A stretch of DNA of 20,231 bases from JAVBSC01 sp031547305 (GCA_031547305.1 JAVBSC010000034.1:1-20231), one strand, 5' to 3'. Numbered from the stretch's first letter, positions 6,538 through 15,813 are shown. Numbers and translations: made by a program. Notes: generated from the letters alone by a model not told the origin.

Positions 6538-8796
6538 ATGCAGGATCCCCGCGCTCCGGAAAACCCCGAACAGGAAATCCCTTCCGGCATACAGCAAAAT
6601 GCCCTGCATATGTATGCTCAGGAACGGGCCAACCGAGTCAGGGAGCTTAAGCGCCGCCGCCGGGAAATCCTGTTGGCGGCGGCCATTCTGGTTTTGCTGC
6701 TGGTGCTCATCTGGGTGCAGTTGGAGCTGTTCGGCAGCGGTTCCGCCATCTTTCTGGCCCTGTTCAATTTCAACTTCGTGCTTTTGCTGGTCGTGTTGTT
6801 TCTGGTTTTGCGCAACGGCCTCAAACTCATCCTGGAAAGACGCCGGAGGGTTCTGGGCGCGCGCCTGCGCACCCGCCTGGTGCTTGCCTTCATGACCCTG
6901 ACCATTATTCCATGCGCTCTCATGTTTGTGGTTACCGCGCAGTTCGTCAAACTTTCCGTTGATTTCTGGTTCAAGGATCAGGTGGAAACGTCTTTTGAGT
7001 CCGCCATGGATCTGGGCCGCAGCATGTACGAAAACGCCGGCAACTCGCTGCGTCTGAGCGCGGAATCCATGCTGGATGAAGTGCAGGAGCGCCGTTTTGC
7101 CTGGGGTGGCCAGAACATGGAGACTTTTCTGGCCCGCAAGAAAAAAGAACACCAGCTCGCCCTGGCCGGCCTTCTGGATTCGTCCCGGAACAAACGCATC
7201 TGGCAAGCGGACCCGGCCGCGGAGGAAAGCTGGGAGTCGGTAAGGGATGCCCTGGATTGGCAGGCCGTGCGCGACAAAGGCTTCCAGTTCATGCTGGGCA
7301 AGGGCACGCGCAGCGACGTGGTCTACGGGGTGCTGGCCGTGGATGCCGGCAAGCGCGGCTACCTGGTGAGCGCCAAAGATCTGGGGGCTTTTTTTAAAAC
7401 CCGCATGGATCGCATTGCCAGCGGCGCCGGCGAATACAAGCAACTGCGCAACCTGAAGTATCCTTTAAAATGGAGTCTTTATGTAACTCTTGGCGTTCTG
7501 ACCGGGCTTATTTTCCTGGGGGCGCTCTGGTTCGCCTTCCGGGTGGCCAAGGAGCTCACGGCCCCGGTTATGGCCCTGGTGGCGGCCACGGAACGGGTGG
7601 CCAGGGGCGATTTGAGCGTGCGCCTGAACGACAAGGGCACGGACGAATACGGCATTCTGATCCAGTCCTTCAACCGCATGGCCGAGGATTTGGGGCAGAG
7701 CCGCCAGGAACTCACGGATGCCAACGAGTTGCTGGCCCTGCAGAACGCCCGTCTGGACGGGCACCGCAGATATGTGGAGACGGTTCTGGACAATATAACG
7801 GCCGGCGTGCTCTCCTTTGACGCCCAGGGCCTGGTCACCACGGTGAACAAGGCGGCCCGGCAATTGCTTCAGCTCCCGACCGAAGAGCTCGTCGGGCGGC
7901 ATGTCTCGGAAATCGTGCCGGAAAGGCACCTTCCTCTGACTGAAGAAATTCGGCGGCAGTTGGAAAACCAGCCGGACTTTCGCCTGAACCGCCAGATCAG
8001 CCTGGAAGTGGGCGGCGAGGAACGCCGCCTGATGGTCAACAGCGTCGGCCTGATCGGGCCGGACGGCCATTTGCGCGGCAGCGTGGCCGTGCTGGAGGAT
8101 ATTACCGAACTGGAAAGAATGCAGCGTATGGCCGCCTGGCGGGAAGTGGCCAGGCGCATCGCCCACGAGATAAAAAACCCGCTGACGCCCATCAAGCTTT
8201 GCGCCCAACGCCTGCAACGCAAATTCGGCGACCAGGTGCTGGATCCGGCCTTTGCGGAAAGCACCAGGCTTATTGTGCATGAAGTGGAAGAACTGCTCAA
8301 AATGGTCCAGGAATTTTCCTCTTTCGCCAAGCTTCCGGAGTTGAGCCTCAAGCCAGGCTTTATCGGCCCCATGCTTGAAAAACTTATGGAAATGTTCAAA
8401 AACAGCCACTCCCGCATCAACTGGCAACTGGCCATGCCCACGGAGTTGCCTACCGTATACATGGACGAAAGCGCCCTGCACCGGGCTTTTTTGAACATCC
8501 TGAGCAACTGCGCGGAAGCTCTGGAGCATGCGCCGAATCCCCAGGTGCGCGTAAAAGCCGAATATGACGCGAAGATGGAGCTCTTGCGCGTGGAAGTGGC
8601 GGATAACGGCCCAGGCCTGAGCGAGGAAGAGCGTTCCAGAATCTTCGAGCCCTATTTTTCCAGAAAAAAAGGCGGAACCGGCCTGGGCCTGACCATAGTC
8701 AAATCCATTATCAGCGACCACCACGGCTATGTCCGGGCGGGCAGAAACAATCTGGGCGGCGCCAGCATAACTGTCGAATTGCCCAGGGAATTGTAA
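6538..8796 (+). CDS. NtrY-like membrane sensor histidine kinase
   Basis: The 752-residue protein has three predicted membrane helices near the N-terminus (about 43-62, 69-92, 114-136), then an extracytoplasmic sensor region to about 310 and a fourth helix at 311-335. Next come a HAMP domain (336-388), a PAS domain (about 411-525), and the kinase core with phosphoacceptor H543 in RRIAHEIKNPLTPIKL, the signature form for NtrY. The ATPase domain has N box N653-N657, G1 DNGPG 689-693 and G2 GGTGLGL 712-718. NtrY kinases respond to nitrogen, redox or envelope signals and normally phosphorylate NtrX. No ntrX lies in this window; the next gene, 16 nt on, is a hybrid kinase. The ribosome binding site is weak (gagg about 10 nt upstream). 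Confidence 0.92.
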   Translation: MQDPRAPENPEQEIPSGIQQNALHMYAQERANRVRELKRRRREILLAAAILVLLLVLIWVQLELFGSGSAIFLALFNFNFVLLLVVLFLVLRNGLKLILERRRRVLGARLRTRLVLAFMTLTIIPCALMFVVTAQFVKLSVDFWFKDQVETSFESAMDLGRSMYENAGNSLRLSAESMLDEVQERRFAWGGQNMETFLARKKKEHQLALAGLLDSSRNKRIWQADPAAEESWESVRDALDWQAVRDKGFQFMLGKGTRSDVVYGVLAVDAGKRGYLVSAKDLGAFFKTRMDRIASGAGEYKQLRNLKYPLKWSLYVTLGVLTGLIFLGALWFAFRVAKELTAPVMALVAATERVARGDLSVRLNDKGTDEYGILIQSFNRMAEDLGQSRQELTDANELLALQNARLDGHRRYVETVLDNITAGVLSFDAQGLVTTVNKAARQLLQLPTEELVGRHVSEIVPERHLPLTEEIRRQLENQPDFRLNRQISLEVGGEERRLMVNSVGLIGPDGHLRGSVAVLEDITELERMQRMAAWREVARRIAHEIKNPLTPIKLCAQRLQRKFGDQVLDPAFAESTRLIVHEVEELLKMVQEFSSFAKLPELSLKPGFIGPMLEKLMEMFKNSHSRINWQLAMPTELPTVYMDESALHRAFLNILSNCAEALEHAPNPQVRVKAEYDAKMELLRVEVADNGPGLSEEERSRIFEPYFSRKKGGTGLGLTIVKSIISDHHGYVRAGRNNLGGASITVELPREL

Positions 8797-8812
8797 GGCG
8801 GTACATTTTACC

Positions 8813-11407
8813 ATGTCGTCATCAGGCATTCAAGGCCGCTACGGCGCACCGCTGGATCCGCACGCTTTTTTCGCTCCGGATTCCCCCTCCCGCTCCATTC
8901 CCGGCCTGGCCTTCTGGGAATGGGAAGTCGCCAGCGGACGGATTTCCTGTTCGCCGGAATGGAACGCTTTACTCGGTCTGGATGCCGGCCACCAGCCCGG
9001 CGTGGATATGGAGTGGTGGTGGCGGCTGGTGCCGGAAGAAGATAAGGCGGAATTGCGCGAAGCATTTCTGGAATGCGCCAGCGGCCGTAAGCCGGTCTTT
9101 GAAATCAGCCTGCGTGTGCAGCGCCCAGACACCCGTGTGGCCTGGATGCTGTTTAAAGGCATGGCCGTGAACGACGACAGCGGTCGGGCTCTGCGTATCG
9201 CCGGATGCACAGCCGATATAACCAGCCTGCGTACTGACCCGCGCTTTTTACCCCACATGGGCGACAATGCGGCGACCTACCGGGCCATGCTGGAAAACTC
9301 GCCGGATCTTTTTTTGCGTTTTGACCGTGATGTTCTGCCCCTGTACACAAACTCCACCATCAGTCGCTATCTGCACGCCCTGCCGGAAACTCTGGGCGCC
9401 GCCACCTATGATGAACTGGGCATAACCAAAGAACTGCGGCTATTTTTTCAGCACAACGTGGAGGCTGTTTTTAAAAAAGGAAGCGTAATCAAAGAGACCG
9501 TGCATTTTTGTTCGCCGGTTATAGGCGCGGTTACCGGCGAGTGTTATTTCTGGCCGGAATTCAACCCGGACGGCAAGGTCAAGGCGGTTATCTGTCAGGT
9601 CCGCGACCGCACGGAGCAGGAGCGGGTGGAGCAGGAAGTGCGCCTGAACCAGGAACGGCTTGATGCCCTGTACCGCCTTACCCAGATGCAGGAAGCGTCA
9701 GAGGAATCAATCATAAACTTTGTCGTGGAACAGATTGCTCTTTTGACCAGGAGCAAGCACAGTTATATGTTTTTTCCCGGCGCCGGAGAAGGCGTCCGCG
9801 GCCGCGTATACTGGTCGCGGAGCATGCGGGAACTGATCGGTCCCGACGACCTGCCCCTGGACAAAATGCCGCATGATTGCTGTGACGGCGAGCACCCTTT
9901 CGACATTCATGGCGAAGTGATCACCCCCAGCATCGTCAATATGAAAGATGAGGAAAGAGGGCACACTGTCTTCAAAATACTCTGCGTCCGCCGCTATATA
10001 ATTTTACCGGCCATTGAAGACGGCCGTGTGGTCTGCATCGCTTCAGCGTGCAACAAGGACAGGGATTACGACGAGTCGGATCTGCGCCAGATGCAATTGT
10101 TCATCAACGGAGTCTGGCTGGTGCTGCGCCGCAACCGCTCCATGCAGGATCTCCGCAAGACCAAGGAAGCCGCTGAAGAAGCCAACCGGGTCAAAAGCGA
10201 ATTTCTGGCCAACGTCAGCCATGAGCTGCGCACGCCGCTTAACGGCATGCTCAACATGCTGCAACTCCTGCGCATATCCGCCCTGTCCTCGGAACAGCAG
10301 GAATACGTGCGGACAGCCAGCCTTTCCGGCAAGGCTCTTTTGCGTATTCTTTCCGATATTCTGGACTACTCGCGCATGGAATCCGGCAAAATGGATCTGC
10401 ACATCGGCCCGTTTGACCCGCACGCCACGCTGCTGTCCGCCATGACCTTGTTTGCCAGCGAAGCGCAGCGCAAAGGGTTGGATATAGCCGCGCACATTGA
10501 CGACAATCTGCCCCGGGCGCTGCTGGGCGATGACGCGCGCGTGCGGCAAATCGTCTTTAACCTTATGGGCAACGCGCTGAAATTTACGGAAAAAGGCGGT
10601 ATCCGCCTCGAATGTTCCCTGCTGGAGCATTCGGCACGCAACAAAACCTGGGTCTGGCTTGTTGTGAGGGATACCGGCATAGGTATTCCGGCCCATGCGC
10701 ACAGCGCCATTTTTGACGCCTTTACCCAGTTGGACAGTTCCAGCACCCGCAAGTATCCGGGCACAGGGCTGGGGCTTGGCATAGTCAAACGCCTGGTGCG
10801 GATGATGGGCGGCACCCTGGCCGTGGACAGCGAACCTGGAGAAGGCACAGCCATCCACTGCGTTCTGCCCTTTGACCGGACAACCGAATTTTTACCGGAA
10901 CGGCCGGAGTCAATCGGGAAATCGGACGCAAGACTCGACATTCTTGTGGCCGAAGACGACCCGACCAGCCGTTTCGCCATCCAGGCGTTTTTGCGGAACA
11001 CCGGGCACCGCATCGTCTGTGTGGAAAATGGGCACCAGGCGCTTGAAGCCCTGCGCCTGCATCCTTTTGACTGCCTGCTCACCGATATTCAGATGCCGGT
11101 CATGGACGGACTGGAAGCAACGCGCCGCATCCGCCGTGAGGATTGCGCCAGCATAGTCCCCACGGACAAAACAACTGCCATTGTTGCTGAAGCCATCTCC
11201 CTGGCGGTTCCGGAACGCCCCCTGGCCGTGCCGAAAAATTTGCTGATCGTGGCTCTTACAGCCCACGCCATGACCGGCGACCGGGAACACTTCTTGAATA
11301 TGGGCATGGATATGTACCTGTCCAAGCCTGTGAACATGGAAGAACTGCACACCGTGCTGGCCAAAGCCGCGGAAAGGGTTTCGCGCTCGCGAACCTCCAG
11401 GGAATAG
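8813..11407 (+). CDS. Soluble hybrid histidine kinase (PAS-PAS-GAF-HisKA-HATPase-REC)
   Basis: The 864-residue protein has no membrane helix. In order: a PAS domain with PAC-like end (about 30-140), a second PAS-like region (about 152-270), a short coiled coil, a GAF-like domain (about 285-440), and a HisKA domain with H470 in FLANVSHELRTPLNG. The ATPase domain follows (N box NLMGNALKF 583-591, G1 DTGIGI 620-625, G2 GTGLGLGI 650-657). The C-terminal receiver has acidic residues E714-D716, phosphoacceptor D758, T816 and K838. The receiver has about 28 extra residues between D758 and T816 compared with CheY. As a hybrid kinase it should pass phosphate through its own receiver to an Hpt protein encoded elsewhere. 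It starts 16 nt after the NtrY-like gene and is probably co-transcribed. The signal is unknown. Confidence 0.92.
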   Translation: MSSSGIQGRYGAPLDPHAFFAPDSPSRSIPGLAFWEWEVASGRISCSPEWNALLGLDAGHQPGVDMEWWWRLVPEEDKAELREAFLECASGRKPVFEISLRVQRPDTRVAWMLFKGMAVNDDSGRALRIAGCTADITSLRTDPRFLPHMGDNAATYRAMLENSPDLFLRFDRDVLPLYTNSTISRYLHALPETLGAATYDELGITKELRLFFQHNVEAVFKKGSVIKETVHFCSPVIGAVTGECYFWPEFNPDGKVKAVICQVRDRTEQERVEQEVRLNQERLDALYRLTQMQEASEESIINFVVEQIALLTRSKHSYMFFPGAGEGVRGRVYWSRSMRELIGPDDLPLDKMPHDCCDGEHPFDIHGEVITPSIVNMKDEERGHTVFKILCVRRYIILPAIEDGRVVCIASACNKDRDYDESDLRQMQLFINGVWLVLRRNRSMQDLRKTKEAAEEANRVKSEFLANVSHELRTPLNGMLNMLQLLRISALSSEQQEYVRTASLSGKALLRILSDILDYSRMESGKMDLHIGPFDPHATLLSAMTLFASEAQRKGLDIAAHIDDNLPRALLGDDARVRQIVFNLMGNALKFTEKGGIRLECSLLEHSARNKTWVWLVVRDTGIGIPAHAHSAIFDAFTQLDSSSTRKYPGTGLGLGIVKRLVRMMGGTLAVDSEPGEGTAIHCVLPFDRTTEFLPERPESIGKSDARLDILVAEDDPTSRFAIQAFLRNTGHRIVCVENGHQALEALRLHPFDCLLTDIQMPVMDGLEATRRIRREDCASIVPTDKTTAIVAEAISLAVPERPLAVPKNLLIVALTAHAMTGDREHFLNMGMDMYLSKPVNMEELHTVLAKAAERVSRSRTSRE

Positions 11408-11493
11408 GCTCCGGGCCAGGCCTCGCTTTTTTCATTTTGCCCTGGCCGAAAATCTGGTTTATACGGTTCGGGACAATAAAATTCGAGGTGGGC

Positions 11494-12156
11494 ATGAGTT
11501 CCATGGAGTCACTATTCGACCCAGGTGGGGAAGACCCCGCAAAGGAAAACGCGCCGCTCCCGTTATGGCTGGCTCTTAAGCCGGACGCCCTGCCAGCCCC
11601 GCCGGACGAGGAGTCCTGCCGCGCTCTGTGGGACAAATACGCCATGCCGGCGCATATCCGCGACCATTCCCGTATGGTGGCCTCCGTGGCCTGGCAGACA
11701 GCTTTTCTGCTCAAAAAAAGCGGCGCGAACATCTGCCTGCCCTCGGTGCTGGCCTCCGGGCTGCTGCACGATTTAGGCAAGATCTACTCCATAACCCACG
11801 GGGGCAGCCACGCCCAACTCGGCGCGGCCTGGGCAATGCGTGAAACCCGCAACGGCCGCGTCAGCCAGGGAGTCTTCCACCACGTGCACTGGCCCTGGAC
11901 TCTGGATGTGCACAACGACGCCATTCTTCTGCCCCTGGTGATCATTTACGCGGATAAGCGGGCCATGCACGATCGCCTGGTGCCTCTGGCCGAGCGTTAT
12001 GAGGATTTGAAAAAGCGCTACGGGCGCACTCCGGAAAGCATAAGAAAAATCGGTCTGGCCATGCGGCAGGGGCTGGACCTGGAGGCGGCCATAAGCCGCC
12101 GCACAGGAGTAAATCTGCATGAACATTCTTTTGATTGCGGGCGGCTGGTCCAGTGA
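11494..12156 (+). CDS. HD-domain metal-dependent phosphohydrolase
   Basis: ATG 11494 is chosen because gaggtg (11485-11490) precedes it closely; the frame is also open from ATG 11437, which lacks such a site. The product is 220 residues. The HD-domain metal ligands are visible: H58 in IRDHSRM, H92-D93 in GLLHDLGK, further histidines at 102 and 106, H129/H130, and D154 in IYADKR. The family hydrolyses phosphate esters of nucleotides or related molecules; the substrate here cannot be named. The last 38 nt overlap the start of ddl, which has its own ribosome binding site inside this gene, so the two are tightly linked. The C-terminal tail encoded by the overlap looks dispensable for the fold. 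Confidence 0.8.
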   Translation: MSSMESLFDPGGEDPAKENAPLPLWLALKPDALPAPPDEESCRALWDKYAMPAHIRDHSRMVASVAWQTAFLLKKSGANICLPSVLASGLLHDLGKIYSITHGGSHAQLGAAWAMRETRNGRVSQGVFHHVHWPWTLDVHNDAILLPLVIIYADKRAMHDRLVPLAERYEDLKKRYGRTPESIRKIGLAMRQGLDLEAAISRRTGVNLHEHSFDCGRLVQ

Positions 12157-13090
12157 ACGCCCGGTGTCTCTGTCCGGCGCCCAGGTAATTGAAAAATTCC
12201 TGCTCGGTCTGGGGCACAAAGTTACGCGCTACGATCCGGAATATTGCCTGGACGAACTGCCCGAGGCGGTCAGAGGCCAGGACTTCGCCTTTATCAATCT
12301 GCACGGCGCTCCGGGAGAGGACGGCCTTATCCAGGCCATGCTGGAACGCCTGGACTGCCCCTACCAGGGCTCCGGCCCGGCCGGCTCACTGCTGGCCCTG
12401 GACAAAACCGCCTCCAAGGTCATTTTTAAAAAGCACGGCATCCCCACCCCGGAATGGAGGCTTCTGCATTCCCTGCCGGATAAGGACTGGCGACCGCCCT
12501 GGCCATGCCCGGTGTTTGTCAAAAGCAACACCGGCGGCTCCAGCCTGGGCATGGCCCGCGTGGACAAGCCGGAAGACCTGCACGCAGCCCTGCGCGGCCT
12601 GTTCGCCCAAAGCGGCAAGTATCTGATTGAACCGGCCGTCAAAGGACGGGAAGTAACCTGCGGAGTGCTGGCCGATCTGACGCCTGGGCCGGACGGCAAA
12701 GCCACGGAAACCCCCAAGGCCCTACCGCCCATTCTGATCCTGCCCAAGCTCAAGGGCGGAGAGTTCTTTGACTATTCCTCCAAGTACGCCCAGGACGGCG
12801 CGGAAGAAATCTGCCCCGCCCCCCTGCCCAAGGACATTTACGCCAGGATTCAGGAACTCGCCCTGAAGGCCCACAACGCTCTGGGCCTGGCCGGATACAG
12901 CCGCTCGGACTTCATCCTCAAGGATGACGGCGAGCCGGTAATTCTGGAAACAAACACCCTGCCGGGCATGACCGCCACCAGCCTGGTGCCCCGCGAAGTG
13001 GCCGCCATGGGGCACAGTTTTGACTGGCTGCTCACCCGGCTAATCGACCTGGGGCTGGCCGCCGCCGCAAATCGCAAATGCCTTGCCTGA
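12119..13090 (+). CDS. ddl: D-alanine--D-alanine ligase
   Basis: The 323-residue ATP-grasp enzyme joins two D-alanines with ATP for peptidoglycan precursor synthesis in the cytoplasm. Family motifs are present: E13 in the first loop, HGAPGEDG at 62-69, the ATP-binding K135 followed by SNTGGSS at 136-142, EVT at 178-180, R262 and D264 in GYSRSDF, and the metal-binding end ETNTLPGMT with E277 and N279. The start at 12119 has aggag at 12105-12109. It overlaps the HD-domain gene by 38 nt and the waaA gene by 13 nt, so three genes are packed as one envelope-biosynthesis block. It is slightly longer than E. coli DdlB, mainly in the region around residues 186-205. Confidence 0.95.
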   Translation: MNILLIAGGWSSERPVSLSGAQVIEKFLLGLGHKVTRYDPEYCLDELPEAVRGQDFAFINLHGAPGEDGLIQAMLERLDCPYQGSGPAGSLLALDKTASKVIFKKHGIPTPEWRLLHSLPDKDWRPPWPCPVFVKSNTGGSSLGMARVDKPEDLHAALRGLFAQSGKYLIEPAVKGREVTCGVLADLTPGPDGKATETPKALPPILILPKLKGGEFFDYSSKYAQDGAEEICPAPLPKDIYARIQELALKAHNALGLAGYSRSDFILKDDGEPVILETNTLPGMTATSLVPREVAAMGHSFDWLLTRLIDLGLAAAANRKCLA

Positions 13091-14427
13091 TCGGCCGCAA
13101 GCTCTGGCTGGCCGGCTATTCCCTGCTCTGGAAGGCCGGCCGCCCTCTTTTGCGGCGCAACAAGCGCCTGGCCCAGGGTTTTGACCTGCGCCTGGCCCCG
13201 CCGGACTGGCCATGGGCCGCGCCGGACCCGACCGCCCACAATCCGCCGCCCCAACAAAGCCATCCCGGCTTTGACCTGTGGATTCAGGCCGCTTCCGGCG
13301 GGGAAGCCTTTCTGGCCGGTGAGCTTATAAAACATCTCCCCCGCGCCCTGCGCATCCTGTGCACCACCTGGACCCTCCAAGGCCTGGACGGGCTCTTGAA
13401 AATCCAGCGGGAACACCTTGATCCTCTCCACCCCCCGACACTTACGGTCAACTACTTCCCTCTGGACGATCCGGCCGTCATGCGCCGCGCCCTGGCCCAG
13501 GCAAAACCACGCCTCCTGGTCCTGCTGGAAACCGAACTCTGGCCCGGCCTTCTGGAAGCCTGCCGGGAATCAGGCACAAAAACCATGATCGTCAACGGCC
13601 GCCTTACCCCTAAAAGCCTGGCCGGGCTGCGCAAAATAAAAACCTTCACCGCCGCCCTGGCCCCGGAACGCATCCTGGCCATCTCCCCGGACGACGCAAA
13701 GCGCTTTGCCCAAATCTTCCCCGGCAGCCGCATCTCAAGCATGCCCAACATCAAGTTCGACCGCCTCTCCGCTCCCTCCGCCCCCACCTCACCCCACACC
13801 GCTCCGGGCCGGCCGCCGATGATCTGCCTTGCCTCCACCCGCCAGGAAGAAGAACCCCTGCTTGCCCCCATTATCCAAACCCTGCTCGACCAGGCCCCCC
13901 AAGCCGCCCTGATCCTGGCCCCCCGCCATTTGCACAGGATCTCCGCGTTAGAAGAACTGTTGGAGAGAACTTTTAGAGCCCTGGGCAACGCCCCCCGATC
14001 CAGACCGGCCAAGCGCAGCGATTTCAATATGCTGCCTCCGGAACAAGTGCCTTTTGAAGCCGGGCGGGTGCTGCTTTGGGATTCCTTTGGCGAACTGGAG
14101 GCTTTGTACCGAATGTGCGACGCGGTTTTTGTGGGCGGCAGCCTGGCCCCCCTGGGCGGCCAGAATTTTCTGGAACCACTGGGCCATGGCCTGACGCCCT
14201 GCATTGGCCCGCATTGGGACAATTTTTACTGGGTGGGGGAGGACCTGTTCCGCCTTGGGCTGGTCCACCGGGTGGACGGCCCTAGCGAAGTGGCCCCGGC
14301 CCTGCTGAAGCTTTTAAACAACCTCATGCCCAGGGAACAGGTCCGGCAAAGGCTGGAAGATTACCTGTCGCCCCGCCGGGGAGGAGCTCTCATCGCCGCC
14401 AAAGCCATTCAGGCGCTTTTGCCGTAA
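13078..14427 (+). CDS. waaA: 3-deoxy-D-manno-octulosonic acid (Kdo) transferase
   Basis: The 449-residue GT-B enzyme transfers Kdo from CMP-Kdo to lipid IVA in lipopolysaccharide synthesis at the inner membrane. Motifs of WaaA are visible: SGGE at 73-76 with the likely catalytic E76, ETELWP at 151-156, PRHLHR at 282-287, and GGSLAPLGGQNFLEP at 353-367. A short hydrophobic and basic stretch at 5-30 fits the N-terminal membrane anchor. ATG 13078 overlaps the end of ddl by 13 nt and has no clear ribosome binding site, so it probably relies on translational coupling. It shows that the organism makes Kdo-containing lipid A. The run of genes on this strand ends here, followed by 108 nt before ilvE. 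Confidence 0.93.
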   Translation: MPCLIGRKLWLAGYSLLWKAGRPLLRRNKRLAQGFDLRLAPPDWPWAAPDPTAHNPPPQQSHPGFDLWIQAASGGEAFLAGELIKHLPRALRILCTTWTLQGLDGLLKIQREHLDPLHPPTLTVNYFPLDDPAVMRRALAQAKPRLLVLLETELWPGLLEACRESGTKTMIVNGRLTPKSLAGLRKIKTFTAALAPERILAISPDDAKRFAQIFPGSRISSMPNIKFDRLSAPSAPTSPHTAPGRPPMICLASTRQEEEPLLAPIIQTLLDQAPQAALILAPRHLHRISALEELLERTFRALGNAPRSRPAKRSDFNMLPPEQVPFEAGRVLLWDSFGELEALYRMCDAVFVGGSLAPLGGQNFLEPLGHGLTPCIGPHWDNFYWVGEDLFRLGLVHRVDGPSEVAPALLKLLNNLMPREQVRQRLEDYLSPRRGGALIAAKAIQALLP

Positions 14428-14535
14428 AGCTCCATAAGCCGGTATTACATCCAGCCTGAACAACTTGCGCTTTTTCCTTATTCCTGGCACTGATTATCAA
14501 ACAGCCAAACATATTCTTTGCATACTGGAGCAGTC

Positions 14536-15621
14536 ATGAACATCCGCTACGATTTATTGCCCAAGGCCAAACGCGGCACCCCGCCCGCCAAGGTGGAGGA
14601 CTTCGGCAATTTGCGCACCGACCACATGTTTCTGATGAATTATAAGGACGGCGCCTGGCAGGATCCGCGCATCGTGCCCTACGGCCCCATCGAAATGATG
14701 CCCGGTGCAATAGCCCTGCACTACGGCCAGACCATTTTTGAGGGCGCCAAGGCCTTTATGCATGCGGACGGAGAACTCTACGCCTTCCGCTTTGACGAAA
14801 ACGCCAAGCGCCTGAATCATTCCGCTGACGTGCTCATGATGCCCCCCGCTGACGAAGCCCTGCAAATGGAAGGGCTCTGCCGCCTGCTGGACGTGGAACG
14901 CGCCTGGTGCCCCACGGAGCCGGAATCCTCCATGTACATCCGCCCCTTCATATTCGCCACCCAGGACAAGCTCGGGGTCATGCCCAGCAACCAGTACACT
15001 TACTGCATCATGCTCTCGCCCTCCGGCCCCTATTATAAGGGTGGATTCTCCAAAGCCATCCGCCTGCTGATCAGCAGCAAGTATCACCGCGCCGTTGCCG
15101 GCGGCACGGGTACGGCCAAAGCGGGCGGCAACTACGCGGCATCGCTCAAGCCAGCCGCCCAGGCTTATAAAATGGGAGCGCAGCAGGTGCTCTACCTGGA
15201 CGCGTCCAACACCTACCTGGAAGAAGCCGGGGCCATGAACCACTACCACGTGCTGAAGGACGGCACATTCATCATCCCCGCGTTCAACGACAGCGTGCTC
15301 AAGTCCATCACCTCCCTTTCCGTGCTGGAGCTCGCCAAAACCGGCAAAATCAAAGCCCGCACGGAAACCATCGCCCTCAAGGACTTCCTGGAAGGCCTTA
15401 AGGCAGGCGCCATCACCGAAGCCGGCGGCTTCGGCACCGCGGCCGTGGTCAGCCCGGTCGGCTCCTACCTGCTGGAGGACGGCAGCGTGATAAACGTGGG
15501 CGACGGCCAGATCGGACCGCATTCCCGCGCCCTCTACGATCTCTATACCGGCATGCAGACCGGCCGCCTGCCCGCCCCGGCCGGCTGGCTGAAAAAGATT
15601 GAGAAGTATGGGGCGGAGTAG
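14536..15621 (+). CDS. ilvE: Branched-chain amino acid aminotransferase
   Basis: ATG 14536 is chosen because ctggag (14525-14530) lies 5 nt before it; an in-frame ATG at 14518 lacks a site. The 361-residue fold-type IV PLP enzyme exchanges the amino group between glutamate and the 2-oxo acids of Leu, Ile and Val. The PLP lysine is K195 in GTAKAGGNYAASL, and YLEEAGAMN at 227-235 is the usual cofactor-contacting loop. The HYGQTIFEGAKAF segment at 62-74 is typical of the longer (eukaryote-like) BCAT subgroup rather than the E. coli IlvE length of about 309. It stands alone, with no ilv or leu neighbours. The 108-nt leader shows no attenuator peptide or T-box that I can see. Confidence 0.93.
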   Translation: MNIRYDLLPKAKRGTPPAKVEDFGNLRTDHMFLMNYKDGAWQDPRIVPYGPIEMMPGAIALHYGQTIFEGAKAFMHADGELYAFRFDENAKRLNHSADVLMMPPADEALQMEGLCRLLDVERAWCPTEPESSMYIRPFIFATQDKLGVMPSNQYTYCIMLSPSGPYYKGGFSKAIRLLISSKYHRAVAGGTGTAKAGGNYAASLKPAAQAYKMGAQQVLYLDASNTYLEEAGAMNHYHVLKDGTFIIPAFNDSVLKSITSLSVLELAKTGKIKARTETIALKDFLEGLKAGAITEAGGFGTAAVVSPVGSYLLEDGSVINVGDGQIGPHSRALYDLYTGMQTGRLPAPAGWLKKIEKYGAE

Positions 15622-15639
15622 GCTTTCCGGAGGGCTGGG

Positions 15640-15664
15640 ACGCTTTTTTGCAAAAAGTGTTTTA
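15640..15664 (+). terminator. Possible weak terminator after ilvE
   Basis: A 9-bp, A/T-rich stem (acgcttttt with aaaaagtgt, one G-T pair, loop tgc) is followed by a broken T-run. It starts 18 nt after the ilvE stop codon. The low GC content of the stem makes the call tentative. Confidence 0.35.
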
Positions 15665-15723
15665 GTTTCTCGCCCCGCAAAAAACTTTGATAAATGACAA
15701 CTAAATCGCATCAATAAAATCGG

Positions 15724-15813
15724 GTCCCTGTTCCGCGAAGCGGGGCAGGGACTCCGCGAATGGGTTGCAGGGGGCAAGCCCCCTGCCGGGGAGTTTAAGG
15801 GACGGCGCCCCCC
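15724..15813 (+). repeat. Composite palindromic intergenic repeat upstream of cbiA
   Basis: Three units lie side by side. A 13-bp stem with a GAA loop (15724-15752) contains two G-T pairs. A perfect 8-bp stem (gcaggggg 15767-15774 with ccccctgc 15779-15786) has a 4-nt loop. The third unit at 15789-15813 begins gggagtttaaggg and ends in a C-run. It is closely related to the element after cbiA at 17209. The last unit stops 4 nt before the cbiA start codon, so it lies in the cbiA ribosome-binding region. Confidence 0.6.

Noticed and set aside
7465..8829. Open frame of 454 codons on the - strand over the NtrY-like gene
   Set aside because: It is His/Gln-rich shadow translation opposite a well-supported kinase.
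11413..11447. Terminator between the hybrid kinase and the HD-domain gene
   Set aside because: The only stem is 7 bp with a 20-nt loop and has no T-run after it, so I do not call it.
14428..14535. Attenuator leader peptide or sigma-54 promoter before ilvE
   Set aside because: No start codon opens a Leu/Ile/Val-rich peptide, and the tggcac at 14485-14490 lacks a matching GC element at the right distance.
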